Source: Panorpa germanica
Taxonomy: Eukaryota > Arthropoda > Insecta > Mecoptera > Panorpidae
Direction: 5' to 3'
Length of the DNA stretch: 64,000 nt
Assembly: GCA_963678705.1 (NCBI GenBank)
Contig: OY783206.1
Span: 15,139,807 to 15,203,806, forward strand
The translations under genes and the position numbers were made by a program. Position 1 is the stretch's first letter, and each line of letters opens with the position of its first letter. Shown here in pieces: positions 34,709 through 47,316 of the stretch. Under the pieces are notes generated by a model. The model did no database searches. It was not told where the DNA came from and worked only from the letters and a program-made list of their open reading frames with translations.

Positions 34709-37700
34709 ATGACCTTTTCAATAATTAGTGCCTTCTTATGGATCTGTCTAGCTACCGGTAAGAATATTTTTATTATTTGCTAGTATACGTAAAACATAAG
34801 GAACTGTGTTCAAAACCGATTTAGGTACTTGTCTACCTTCGTGACAACTCGCTTTCTGTCGGCTTTTTTATGCCGATCTTATTTATAATGTCCCAGATGT
34901 ATTTGACTTGTTTATATGTTTATATGTTTGGTACTGAATTTTGTATGGTAGCTCGAAAACGGCTCAGTCAATGTTTTTAAAATTGCCTATTTCGTAGAGA
35001 CTTTTAATTTGTAAAAGATAGAAAGTTGAAATTTTGCATATGTATTAAGATATTCAATGCTAATATTTTTCAAAAATTAGAAATTCAAAAATTGAAAAAG
35101 GGAGGGTTGAAAAAATTCGGGGCCAGGTAACTTTAGAGAAAGTTCATATTATAGATTGTAGAATATTTAAGTATATTATTAATAAAAGAAAATTCAAAGT
35201 TTTTGACGAGGGTAAAACTTGTGCTAGAATGTTGAAATTCTGTATGTGAGCTAACTTTGATACTAAAAAGACATCACTTGTGACGGTGGTAAAACTCTAG
35301 TAAAACTATATTTTTGAATGATTAGAAGATTTTAGTTGTTTTCAATTTTTTCTACAGGCAGTTGCTACAGTATAAACTTCAGCAATGAAACCGAATTAGC
35401 CCAATTCTTCCAGAACAAAAATTCAAGAATTGTGGGTACTGAAAAAGTTTCTGTTGGAGATTTTCCACATCAAGTAAGTTTAGTAAAGAGTCGATCAAAA
35501 AATACTTGAAACAAATTTATTTAAGCAACTAGGCAGATATTTGAAAGCAGGGAAAGTCTGAAAAACCTGATTGAGTTTATCAATAAAACTAATTTAATCT
35601 CTTTATTTTAAGTACCCATACTCGTGTCTGTAAGCTGTAAATTATGTATTGTAAATGTGTATAAATGTATATATTAGATTAGGTGCTAATAACTCTTGAA
35701 AATTGATGCACTTAAACGCACAATATCTTAATCCTATAATTATTTAATATTTCAATAAAGAATTAAAAAATCAACTCTTAAACATCAGTTAACCTTATTT
35801 AAGGGCTTACTAAATTATGGGGACGATTTTGTAAAGCCTTATATTTTATAAATTAAGCTACTTATGCCCGCTCCAAGATATAGGATCCATTTTACACTTG
35901 ATTTAAGGTCTTCTAAAATTTTGATGTAAACTTACATAGCTTAGTTTAGAAAATATAAGACTGAAAAATCATCAAAAATTAACAGACGTCAGGTAAGCAG
36001 TTACAAAATAGGTCCCTATATTTCGGCACTGGTTAAAACGTAATTGGTACTACTGAACTGTTGAAAGTTGATGCACTCAAATAAATATTATAAAAAAAAA
36101 ACTTATTACATAAACGATTAATTCTCTCTGATAAATAAAATAAATTAAAAACAAATAAAAAACTTGATAAACATCGCTGATTAAAAATAAGTTTAGATCA
36201 AGAAATATGATTTAGATAAAAATTAGGTAGCAAAATATGTAAAACGATTGTATAACACATTTAGATCTCATATCAACAGATAATGTGATTTGCTGCAGGT
36301 ATCTATTCAATACAGGGAAGAGCATATTTGTGGGGGAGTTCTTCTGAGTCAAAACCAAATATTAACTGCTGCTAGCTGTTTACTGAGCACGCATAAAATG
36401 CTTCTTAATCCTAAACTTCTGAGAGTGATGGCAGGGGGTGTGGAGACGGGAGATTATACATCTTATCCAGAAAATCATCCATTGTTTGCAGACAGAAGAC
36501 AATTCGTCAACGTTGACAGAGTGTATATTCATTCAGATTTTAACACTGCAACAAAGAAAAACAATATAGCTTTGATAAAGGTAACTTGAATTACACTACA
36601 AGCACTATTTATCTCCATCTATATTCTATATTTCAATCTATATTTTAATTTTAATTAACCAATTTATCAAATTAACGAGTGACGGACATAACTAGAATCA
36701 TTTATTTTAATCATGAAAGACCTGTAAAACAATGAGAAAAGCAAAAAAAGTTAATTTACTAACATTGGAAAATACTGACGTCGTTTGTACACTGACCCTG
36801 TTAGGGAAGTTTAAGGGCTTTTAGGGCTCGCCTTTACCGGTAAACTGCCATATCTTACTCTGCTGGCACCTTAAGTCTGTACCTAGATTTTTTAGAGGTC
36901 ATAGGTAAAGCGTGCTCTGTATTCATGAGAGAAAAATAGTAGTTTAAAATTTCAACTGTTCCTTAAAAGACCCAGTGTACACACGCAGTGTTAAAAAAAA
37001 TGTTCATGATCATTAAGTCGACTTTATATAAGCTTCTCTTTATATGAATCACATAACTCATATCTGCGCATTATAACGGGATGAAAAAGCTAATCCTCCC
37101 ACATAGTAATTTTCTACAGTCCACATTAAGGCTAAGGTTAAAATATATTTCTCCTAGTGCGAACTTGTAGATAGTTGTAGAACCTTTTCTAAATGCTTTC
37201 TTTCTAATCCAGACAGCTACACCAATCCAACTGGTTGCCGATGCTGACTATACCTTCACGGCACTTGCCATTTCTCAGACGACATCTGTTCCTGATGGAC
37301 TTCATTGCAGGATGAGTGGGTGGGGAGTTTCTGATGTAATTATAAAGTTATTACTATTCTTTATGTATTCGAATAATTGAATAGGTAGGAAGGTTCTTTA
37401 CTTAATTGAAATTTGTGTTTTTCAGTCTTCTGAAACTCAATTCTCTGAAGTCCTGAAAGCAGCTAGCGTGTTTATAGCTAATCATGATGCCTGCAGCAAA
37501 ATTTACCCAGGTATTACTGAAGATATGATTTGTGCAGGAAGTACTCGAGTTAACGGCAATCCATTTTGTGATGTAAGTTAATCATGGTTTTACATAAGAT
37601 AGAAAATACAACGCACTTTAAGGAGGTACTGGACGTACCGCCAATACTAAAAGTTTATCTCTCGGTAATTCGAAATGCAAAATACGAAGTACATGAGGGT

Positions 37701-39693
37701 CGAGCAAATATTGGGACTGTACCTTTGAAAAGGAATTTTTCAATTCCCTATTATACTGCTATGTTTAATAAATGAAAAATTACCTATAATTAATATCAAA
37801 TTTATATTAATTCAATTTAAATTCAAATTAAATATTTTGAAAAAGGAATAATAAATTTGGCAACGCAGTAAATTTACGTGTGTTGACGCATGCGTGATTT
37901 AGTTTTTTGACAAATAAATTGTTATATTTTATGTAACATTTATCCCGATTTTAAATTTCCCGCTTAAATTGGCATTTGCAACTTTGCCAGTAGGTTATAA
38001 CTACTGTTTCTTAAAGGATTTATTTAAATATTTTCGTATATAGGTATCCTTTTGATAATTTTCTTTTTGCAATAGTTACAGAAAAGATTCTTTTATATAC
38101 ACTTAGTTTTTGAAAGCCATACAAAAAATGACTCTTTTTTGAACCCTAGTTTTCTAAAATTTTGAGACTGCATGTATTTTAACAATTTGCATCGACCCTC
38201 CAAATTTCACAACGTTTTTATCATTTACGTTAACGTCCTATACCTCCTTAATAGCTTATAGTAAGCTAGCATTGCTATCAACGTGGGACAAAGTTAAATT
38301 ATTTGTTATAATTACTTAGGGAGACATTGGTGGGGGCCTAATCTGTAATAACGAGCTGGTGGGAATAGCTTCTCATAGCAGCACTTGTGGTCCTGCGCCA
38401 TATTTGGTAGGCGTCTACACAGAGATACGTTCTTACTCAGAGTGGATTAAAGAGACAAAAGCTAGGACCGATATCGGGTAAGAATAACAGTTGGTATTAT
38501 TATTTCAATTTGATTTCGTGGTTATTTGAACCAAACATAAATGGATATTTAGTTAAAGCGAATTCGTTAAGAACTCCTAACGAATTCAAAGACCAAATTG
38601 CAGTTAACAATTTATGAATGAGCTTGTGAACCATGTCGTAATTTCTAGGAAACTGCGCAATATATGAATAAAGTTAGCTACCAGAGCCTCAAATGTCCAA
38701 ATATTTTTTAATAACCCAGTAAACATTTTGGAGTAAATTCTATTTCATTTTTTACTTTTTATGAGTTTTTTGTCATGAACGCGTTTGTTTTCTATTCAGT
38801 CGTTCATGGAGAATATCTCTATTATCAGCTAGAGACGGTGCAACAACTGCTCACTGTTGAATAAAAGCGACTCCTGTGTCAGGTAGAGAATCAATTTAAA
38901 CTGAAATTGGTTTCTGTGTGTTGCTCCAACTGGTAAAATGTTGGAATTGAAATGTACGAGTGACTAGAACTTCACCTAGCCATTCTATTTCACCAAATGT
39001 TTACTGGGAAGTCTCTTTATTTTAGGAGATATTAACAACTAAAATATAGTCATGTTTTCTGTTTAATTATTAAAGGGATCTTACGTTCTAGACAATTCCC
39101 AGTAAACATTTTGGAGTCACTTTGACATCATATTGGAGATGTGTATGATATTTTTGTCATGAAAGAGTTCATTTATAGTTCAGTTTCTCACAATCGTTCA
39201 TATGAAATGTCTGATTTATCGGCTACAGATGACGGAACCACTCCACCTGTCAGAATACAATTGAAGATAAAGTTGATGCGAAGTATAATTGAAGTGAAAT
39301 AGTGATAGAAACGTCACAAAAAGGAAAACTTCACCAAATGTTTGTCAAAGAGGCTCCAAAATGCTCCAAAATTTTTACAGGAGCGCTAAAACTATAATTC
39401 AAATTTTTAATTGCTATATCTCCGTGAACATTTAGATATTTAATAAAATAAAAATACCAATACACCATTTATTAACATCTATTTCAATCATCAATTAAAA
39501 AACCGACCTATAAGACATTGAGTTCACAAGCCCATTGTCAGAGAAGGACTGGTTCCATTTTATCAAGGGTTTAACAATGTGCGTTCTTTTCAGATCTCAA
39601 TTTGATGACAGATTCAACGCAGCAGGCATGGTTACCAGATCTGTCTTACTCCTTGCAATTGCTCCATTAGTTAGTTTACTGTTACTTTTGTAA
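34709..39693 (+). CDS. Secreted S1-fold serine protease homologue (pseudoprotease), likely GPI-anchored, copy 1
   Basis: Seven exons: 34709-34757, 35358-35473, 36299-36580, 37213-37335, 37426-37572, 38320-38477, 39594-39693 (324 residues, all borders GT-AG). Residues 1-17 (MTFSIISAFLWICLATG) form a signal peptide. An activation-type SRIVG and CGGVLL follow. The chymotrypsin fold is clear (SGWGV, MICAGS, CDGDIGGG, VGIASHSS, SEWIKE), but the catalytic His is Ser in LTAASC, the catalytic Asp is Asn in KNNIALIK and the catalytic Ser is Ile in GDIGGG. It therefore should not cut peptides. The last exon adds DDRFNAAGM and a Leu-rich hydrophobic tail ending at the stop, typical of a GPI-anchor signal. 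Likely role: a surface or secreted decoy or regulatory binding protein. Introns hold a Helitron, a TTAA-ended element and a nested MITE. Polyadenylation signals follow at about 39768 and 39800. Confidence 0.9.
34877..35300 (+). mobile_element. Helitron Hel1, copy 6 (in protease-homologue intron 1)
   Basis: The start is diverged (TCTTATTTATAATGTCCC). It ends CTAG before T. The interior matches the family. Confidence 0.7.
35535..36023. repeat. Dispersed repeat in protease-homologue intron 2
   Basis: The first part (minus) matches 45206-45385 and 48833-49043 (cacgagtatgggtacttaaa on their strand). The last part (gtaagcagttacaaaatagg) matches the ends of the element at 63433. The mix suggests nested old elements. 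Confidence 0.5.
37618..38251. mobile_element. MITE with TTAAGGAGGTA ends (family K), copy 2
   Basis: Inverted ends TTAAGGAGGTACTGGACGT and ACGTCCTATACCTCCTTAA enclose 634 bp inside intron 5 of the first protease homologue. If TTAA is a target duplication this would be piggyBac-like. It may instead be part of the repeat. Confidence 0.6.
38618..39535 (+). mobile_element. Diverged family ATGGGC element with two nested MITEs
   Basis: It starts ATGAGCTTGTGAACCATGTC and ends GTTCACAAGCCCAT. Inside lie a family P MITE (38715-39008) and a truncated one (39098-39344). Family-specific sequence resumes between and after them. It ends 57 bp before the acceptor of the last protease-homologue exon. Confidence 0.65.
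38715..39008. mobile_element. MITE, family P (CCCAGTAAAC), copy 1
   Basis: Ends CCCAGTAAACATTTTGGAGT and CACCAAATGTTTACTGGG. Other copies or parts lie at 39098, 39865, 52336, 53543, 61213 and 63076. Confidence 0.75.
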
Positions 39694-39864
39694 AATTATA
39701 AATTGTAGTGTTGTGCTATTTTTATTTTATTTATTGTTTTGAATGTGTACGAGTATGTAAATTATTTAATAAAACAAATCTCATGTGCTAGATATACGAA
39801 ATAAATATTGTTTCATTAGAAGAACTCTGAGAGTGTTGAAAACATAAGCAGACAATAAATCCAT

Positions 39865-41313
39865 ACAAAGTAAACATTTTGGAGTCACATATTAAAGATG
39901 CTTATGATTTTTTTGTCATGAAGAATTCAATTTTATTTCACCGGTTCATGGAAAATGTCCGTAATATGAACTACAAATGGCAAAATCACTTCACCTGGCT
40001 TGACTACCGTACTGTATTGTATGAAGTTGCAAATAAACCATTAAACTGTAACGGAAGCAGATATATCTTTTTCTATTCTGGTGAAATAAATATAGAATTT
40101 TATCTCTACTAAAATAAATATTTTCGAATGTAAAAGGGACAACTATATCTCCATCCTATATTATAATGTTCCAACTGTATGTTTCTATTCTTATATGTTT
40201 AGTACTGAAATTTGTATGGTAGCACGAAAACGGCTACGTCAATGTTTTTGAAAATTACCTATTTCGTAGAGAAAAAAATTCAAAGACCTTTGGGGTCTCG
40301 AATTTTTCCCTAAATTTCCTGGAAACCCGTAATTTTGGAAATACTGGAAAAAAGTGAGCTCTTTTTTGCTGTATAACTTTTTATTCGTAAAAGATTGAAA
40401 GATGAAATTTTGCATGTGTATTACGCTATTGAATTCAAACATATTTCAAAATTTAGAAATTCAAAATTAAATAAAAGGGGCGCCGAGAAAATTAGGGGCC
40501 TCGTAGGGAACTTTGGAGAAAGCTGAAACTTTGGATTTTGTAATAATTAAATATAACATTAGGAAAAAAATATCCAAATTTCAAAATTTTATTTGGGGGC
40601 ATGGGGAAGTTTTTGGAGAGAGTAAAAAATGTGCTAGAAAGTTGAAATTTGTATATAGGCTAACTTTGGTACCTAATTTACAAATCGAAAAAAAATGATA
40701 ATTTTGAAAAAAAAGTTGGTCAAATAATGAATACATTGAAAATATTTTATATTTTGTTGAAAAAAATATATTTTTTTAGTCAGTTTATATGAAAAATTAT
40801 TTGCAATATATATGTAAAATTAGTATAGAACGAGTTAAATATTTCAATTAAAAAATGGAATTAAAATTTGAAATGAAATTCAATTTACATATAAAGGACA
40901 GTCGTCGCTTGCAACGGGGTTAAACTCTAGTTTAAATATGTGATGTTGGAAAGAGAAATAATGCTATATAATGCCTAGCTATGCCATTTCACCTAGGCAC
41001 GGATCGAAATGGCGAGGGGGGGGGGGCAAGAAGTGGAACTTGCCACAGGCGGGCAATAATTCATGGGGGCACTAAAGTCTGAAAGACACTGCGTACACAT
41101 TTAGTCTGTCAAACGAAAATTATTTTTAGTTTGTTAAAAAAAAATTTGCCTATCCAGTTACTTTTTTTTCAATTCATTTTTTTTTCTCCAATGAAAAAGG
41201 AAAAATTACATTTTTTTTAATTCGCAATATGTACGGGGGCCGCTAGCTTATTTCTTGCCCCAGTTAGAAAAAATCGTAGATCCGTTACTGATTTCACTAA
41301 AATGTTTACTGGG
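39865..41313. mobile_element. Family P element split by later insertions
   Basis: The left end (GTAAACATTTTGGAGTCAC) and the right end (TTTCACTAAAATGTTTACTG) are separated by a Helitron (40154-40930) and a small hAT-like MITE (about 40990-41290, with inverted ends around GGATC and runs of G). Treating the two ends as one element is an inference. Confidence 0.45.
40154..40930 (+). mobile_element. Helitron Hel1, copy 7 (best preserved)
   Basis: It starts TCCTATATTATAATGTTCC after A. Near the end is CGTCGCTTGCAACG (hairpin with one mismatch), then CTAG before T. Length 777 bp. Confidence 0.85.
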
Positions 41314-41638
41314 TAAATTATTAAAAAATATCTTTAAACAGATTTTAGAAAATATTTGGATTAATAAATACTATTTATGAAGAACTATATTTTCATTATA
41401 TTTTTGTTATTTTCTTTTTTTATTTAATTTATATAAAGTGTGCCTATTTCCGATACTAAGTGTTGTCTCCGACAACCTCATGCTATGTTGGCTGTATTAA
41501 GGGTGTCGTGGCTTCGAATATACGCACAACACCGCTGACTAAGTTTACAAATTTGTACGTACATAATAAATTTTATTTGATACAACCAAACAGAGAAAAT
41601 ATATCTCTGCTCCGGGAATCGCACCCAAAGATATAGCA

Positions 41639-42275
41639 ATGGGCTTGTGTCCTCATTTTTTAGTGGCCGATTTTTCAATTGTTGATTGAAATTGATGTTA
41701 ATAAATGTGTATTGGTGTGTCTATTTTATTAAATATCTAAATATTGACGGAGATATAGCAATTAAAAGTTTGAATTGTAGTTTTAGCGCTAGAAATGGTC
41801 GGCCATATTTGTATGATGTGAAATGCATTTTAACGTCAGTTATTTGTTGAGTAGGTCAGTGCTGTGGTAATGTTCTGTAGTTGTTAGTAGTCAAATAATC
41901 AAAACAAATCAAAGAATAATAAGTTTTTATTTTATTTAACCCTGCTAAGGCAGACATAATATTGAAATTTGATTGTTCCTTGAAATAGCTGTAAATAATA
42001 TTTGATATTTTGATATATAAATACATATAGCAGAGATTTATGAGCTGTAAGGTTGGTAACCTTACACAAAGATTGTGATGCCACATGCACTTGGAATGTG
42101 TACAATGTTGAATCCCTTTAATAATTAAAGAGACAAAATGACTTTTTTAATTGTTAATATCTCTTAACATATAAGGAGCTATTAAAAAATAATTGAACAT
42201 TTGAGGTTCTAGTAACCAACTTTATCAATATATAGTACACTTTTATAGAAATTAAGGCATAGGACACAAGCCCAT
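41639..42275 (-). mobile_element. MITE, family ATGGGC, copy C (inverted)
   Basis: Both ends are intact (ATGGGCTTGTGTCCT, AGGACACAAGCCCAT). It is inserted in a SINE-like head (gaatcgcacccaaagata). Confidence 0.8.
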
Positions 42276-42347
42276 TTAGTGTCAAGCATCATTGATCTCG
42301 CTCACTGTGTCGTCGAAATATTTTTATATCGTAATCTTTATCACAAG

Positions 42348-43296
42348 CAGGGGTGTAGCTACCGCCGTATCAGTCGTATCACTAATACGGGACCTTCGGG
42401 CTGTAGGGGCACTAAACGTGTGTAAGCAAAAATTCATAAAATGTTATCCTCAATCTCACTTAAACTCTTAGGCCGTACTTCCCGAGAAAAGAATCATAAA
42501 ATAGAAAAGTCCAAACGTGCCTAAAGAAGTTTTCACTTCAAAAATTACGAAAGTCAAAAAGGGAATTTCTTTTTTCTTCGAGTTAAGCGGGCGCCCAAAA
42601 GTTGGCAAGACATGCACGACGCGTGTCAGTTATTGCAGTTATATTCATTTTATAAACTAAACAATGATTTCAGAGCGTCTGAGACCTTAGTATTTTGTTC
42701 GAAGTATTACAACCGAGGATACCCTTTTTCCTCAAACTGACTGCTAAATATAGTAAGGACATGTCAGTTGATCTTTATGAACAATGAATTGTTTTGAAAA
42801 CATGCTTAAACTCTGAAATTCAGAAAAATCATTTCATTAAGAACTCTTGGAATTATTGCCGATAAAATTCAATAGCCTTGCATCCAGTTTTCCGGAGTTA
42901 CTGACAGTATGCTTTCTATTATGGACCCTTCCGGTTACAACTGCAACAGCTGAGAGAAGTCTGAAAAAAATATCTAAGGAATTCTATGGGACAAGAAAGC
43001 CTATCAGACTTGACACTATTGTCTATAGAGACAGAAAATTTAAAAAAACTGAAATCATCTTTAGCTATGAATGATTTAATAAATCGAACAAAAGGCAAGA
43101 AATATGTATATTTGATTTGAATTGTTTGGCTAACTTAGTTCCCAGGAGTATTAATTGTAAGAAATAACGTATAATCAATATTTATTTACTTTAATTCAAT
43201 GCGAGCGTTTATGTTCCTTTTGTGAAAAATCTTTACTCATCATTTGGGCCCTCCCACAAATTTTGATATTGGGCCCGTCTACGGCACAAAGCTGCG
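42348..43296 (+). mobile_element. hAT remnant (ZMYM1-like), copy 1
   Basis: It starts CAGGGGTGTAGCTACCG. The reading frame at about 42850-43074 includes LASSFPELLTVCFLLWTLPV then TTATAERSL, the hAT dimerisation domain of the 'zinc finger MYM-type 1-like' transposons. The right end (gggcccgtctacggcac) is eroded. Only the C-terminus remains. Confidence 0.65.
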
Positions 43297-43699
43297 TATA
43301 TTTAAGGTTCATCTTACAGAGCAATAGTTACCCGTTTCGTCAACGATTTGTTTATCAAAGGTCAATTGTGGTAATTATGTTCGAAACAGAAAGACTAATT
43401 AATTAAAATTATTCATTGATATAAGAAGATAAAGTTTAACACTTTGTGGTTATCGTAGATACTGGTTTATGTAAAGTCCCCTGCTCATTGATTTAACATG
43501 TCACAACTGGTTACAAGATTACAAATTTACGTATGGCATTGGTATCTTGTAAGATCACATTGATATGATAATGTTAATTATAACTACGTAATTGAACCCA
43601 TTTTAACGTTTGTAGGTGCAGACAGAGGTGTCTTACCACAAATTAGGTTTTCAACAACAAATCTTTGTGATTATGTATGTTATGATTTATTTTATGAGC

Positions 43700-44390
43700 A
43701 TTTTAAAGTCATTTTTGACACCATCTTCAATCCACACCGTTAACGGTCATACCATGTTGAACGCACCCGATGTTGGGCAATCCGGGACGTTGGCACCAGT
43801 TGGCCAAGTCACAGTTTGAATGGGTGTTCAGGGGTGCACTGGTATAGTATAGGGTAAATCACCTTTATACTTCCATTCCCCCCAGCACGAACACACATCA
43901 GTGATATCCATATTTACTTTGGGATGTATTTCCCCTTGCTACATACCTAATGTTCCGTCTTCCTTGTACACATGCAGATGCAATTTCTGCTCAATATTTA
44001 GCGAGTTTATGGCCGATATAGGCTGGCATCGCAGAGGCTCTAGGAGTAGAGGACAATCGAATTTAGATTTACTGTAGTGTAGTGTATAACACGTATACAA
44101 CACCAACTTAAATATTTCAAAATGTTGGCCTCGTAAAGTCAATTCTTAGAAGGCAATGGTGACTATTATATATTAGCTTTTGCCGCAAGAGAATTGCGAC
44201 TAGCTACAATTGATTTCGCGATGTGGGACATAAGAAAAGTATAATATAGTCTATTTCTATTTTTTAAAGTGGGGGTGGTGAATATGCTCGATCTAAATTC
44301 GGTACTGTTCGACTGTGACCGGATGACCCTCATTATTTTCTGATAATAGATATCAATACTTTCTATTTCTATCTGAGCTATCTCTGTCAC
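43700..44390 (-). other. Protein-like minus-strand block, unrecognised and broken
   Basis: The minus strand has several protein-like stretches here, for example CQPISAINSLNIEQKL and CSCWGEWKYKGDLPY. It is broken in several places and no family was recognised. It may be a decayed gene or an old element. Confidence 0.2.
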
Positions 44391-44858
44391 CTTAAAGAAT
44401 TTCTTTTGGCTACTGGACAGTTGAATAAATTCATAAATATCTTTGTTTATACATAGTTGTTAATATTAAACAAAAATATCAAAGTAAACCGAACCGTGAA
44501 CACCAACGTTGTATCAAATGAAACATGCCCTTCAATGAAATATTTAATTGATGACAAGTCCGCGCTTATCACTAAAAATATTTGTAAGTCTATTGCACAA
44601 TATATTTTCAATATATTGCTATCTCTGTCACCTTAAAGAATTTCTTTTGGCTACTGGACAGTTGAATAAATTCATAAATATCTTTGTTTATACATAGTTG
44701 TTAATATTAAACAAAAATATCAAAGTAAACCGAACCGTGAACACCAACGTTGTATCAAATGAAACATGCCCTTCAATGAAATATTTAATTGATGACAAGT
44801 CCGCGCTTATCACTAAAAATATTTGTAAGTCTATTGCACAATATATTTTCAATATATT
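44377..44858. repeat. Exact tandem duplication, 241-bp unit x2
   Basis: The stretch starting gctatctctgtcaccttaaa is repeated head to tail with no visible difference. It does not code. Confidence 0.9.
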
Positions 44859-44860
44859 GT

Positions 44861-44894
44861 GTACTTTGAACTATCATTTGATAGTTCAAAGTAC
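44861..44894. repeat. Perfect 16-bp inverted repeat, 2-bp loop
   Basis: GTACTTTGAACTATCA and TGATAGTTCAAAGTAC are separated by TT. It sits exactly between the two tandem duplications. Confidence 0.9.
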
Positions 44895-45194
44895 ATTTTA
44901 ACCAGTGTCGAAATATAATTTAGTAAGCCTTTAAATAAGGTTGTGAACTGATTTTTAGCAGTTGATTTTTTAATTCTTTATTGAAATATTGTTGAAAATA
45001 TATTTATATCATTTGAAGTTTGAATTATTTTTTTCATTTGATAGTTCAAAGTACATTTTAACCAGTGTCGAAATATAATTTAGTAAGCCTTTAAATAAGG
45101 TTGTGAACTGATTTTTAGCAGTTGATTTTTTAATTCTTTATTGAAATATTGTTGAAAATATATTTATATCATTTGAAGTTTGAATTATTTTTTT
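44875..45194. repeat. Tandem duplication, 160-bp unit x2
   Basis: The unit starting catttgatagttcaaagtac is repeated head to tail. It includes the left end (GGTTGTGAAC) of a TIR element whose other end (GTTCACAACC) is at about 46103. Confidence 0.9.
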
Positions 45195-46103
45195 TTAATA
45201 TATATTTTAGTGCGTCAACTTTCAAGAGGTATTAGCAGTTAAAGCAATATGTATACATTTACATTACAAAATTTACAACTTATAGATACGAGTATGGGTA
45301 CTTAAAATAAAGAGATTAAATTAGTTTCATTGATAAACTTTCAAATATCTGCCTATATTCCTCAGGCATATTACAGCCTTGTCTGTTTTATTTATTTTTC
45401 GTTTAATATCACGATATCATAATATTGAAACATTATAGGTCGGCACAACAACTGCTATTACTATGACGTGTAATTCTTCTTCTTTTTTTTTGCACTTCTT
45501 TTGTTTAGCAGTGATGATAAAGGTTTGCAAATGGTAGTGGGTGAGAAGATGAAAAAGGATTGATGTCAACTAGTCTTTCTATAAACTTTTCATCTTTATC
45601 ATCTTTTATAAACTTTTACCCAGTCAAAATTGACTGAAGCGGAGTCGAGAATCGACACATTCGTGATATTGCAGTGACGTTTTACCTGGTTGTAAGTCAG
45701 TTTGGACCGTCTTAGAGGAGTAAAACACTTATTTAATTTAATACTTTGTTTAGCTTGGTATTTGTAATACAATGTTGTTGGTTGGTAATGGAAGAAATGT
45801 TTATGGGCAGGTTGTTTTATCAGGAATTAGTGATTTAGTGTATTTGTAAGAAGGATAAAGCATTTCTAGCTAGTTGGATAAGAAATAGGAAGGATATGGA
45901 AATACCAGATTCACATCTATCATTTTGAATTAAAATTATTAAGACAATTGCGCAGACACTTTTAGATCATAGATGATAATGTTCGTTTTCTTCCAATGAC
46001 ATTTCAATCGCTAATAACTTTTACAATATTGCGAACTGAATAAAATAATTCGATATTTGAGGTTTTGATAACCAACTTTATTTTTGGGACATGGTTCACA
46101 ACC
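44939..46103. mobile_element. TIR element with GGTTGTGAAC ends
   Basis: The left end is GGTTGTGAAC (present twice through the 160-bp duplication) and the right end GGTTCACAACC. The interior includes the dispersed repeat shared with 48833. It is related at its ends to the diverged ATGGGC element at 38618. Confidence 0.5.
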
Positions 46104-46181
46104 AAAATATCCATACTATGATCTTTTCTCGCTTTCTCGCACCGTACTACAACTTTACTGGCTGGCAAATTATAGTTTCAA

Positions 46182-46937
46182 ATAGAGTTTGTCCCACGTC
46201 GCAAGCGACGACTGTCTTTTGTGTGTAAACTGAATTTCATTTCAAATTTTTTTAATTGAAATATTTAACTCGTTTTATATAAATTTTACATATAAAAACA
46301 AATAATTTTTCATACAAACTGACTAACCAAAAAATATTTTTTTTATCAAAATAAAAAACATTTTCAATTTATTCGTTATTTTTTTTAACTTTTTTTCAAA
46401 ATTTGGAATTTTTTTTTGATTTGTAAATAAGTTACTAAGGTTAGTCTATATACAAAATTTCAATTTTCTAGAATAATTTTTACTCTCGGCAAAAACTGCC
46501 CCCGTGCCCCCAAATAAAATTTTGAATTTTTTTTTATTAATAATATACTTCATTATTCTACAATCCAAAATATGAACTTGCTCCAAAGTTCCCTACCGGG
46601 CCCACGAATTTTTTCACGCCTCCTTTTTCTATTTTTGAATTTCAAATTTTTGAAAAATGTCAGCATTGAACATTTAAAATTTCAACTTTCTAACTTTTAC
46701 GAATTAAAAGTTATACAGGAGAAAGTGATTATTTTTTTCCCTGTTTTCCAAAATTACGGGTTTCCAGGAAATTCAGGGGAAAATTCGGGAACTCCAAAAG
46801 TCTTAGAATTGTTATCTCTACGAAACAGGAAATTTTCAGAAACATTGACGATCCCGTTTTGGAGCTACCATAAGATAAGTATATAAGAAAACAAACATAA
46901 GAATATAAACATACGCCTGGGACATTAAAATATATGA
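46182..46937 (-). mobile_element. Helitron Hel1, copy 8 (minus)
   Basis: On the minus strand the start is diverged (TCATATATTTTAATGTCCC). The 3' hairpin CGTCGCTTGCGACG is perfect. The terminal CTAG reads CTAT. Confidence 0.75.
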
Positions 46938-47316
46938 TTGTGGTATACACTTTCTGATCATTAACAGGATTTATGCAAGTTTGCGTAAGAGCATTTCTTT
47001 GCATCAATGCATGTAACTATAACAATAACTAAAATTATTGACGGCAAATATTAAAAAGGGGGACAATTTTAAGTTTTTGTTCCGCCTTGAAAAAAGTCCA
47101 TGTATATATATGTGTAGGAACTTAAACCACGAGCATTATATTACATACAGCAGGAAAGAACTAGCCTCGTAAGACACACCAAAAATAACCCTGTTAAGGA
47201 CAACTAACAAGTATGTTTTTTTTTTATTGCGGCTCTGGTTATATCAACTTCAATAGCGACTAATACAAGTGGAGTGATATTGATCTTTTACAGATTTTAG
47301 GTTGAACACAATTTAT

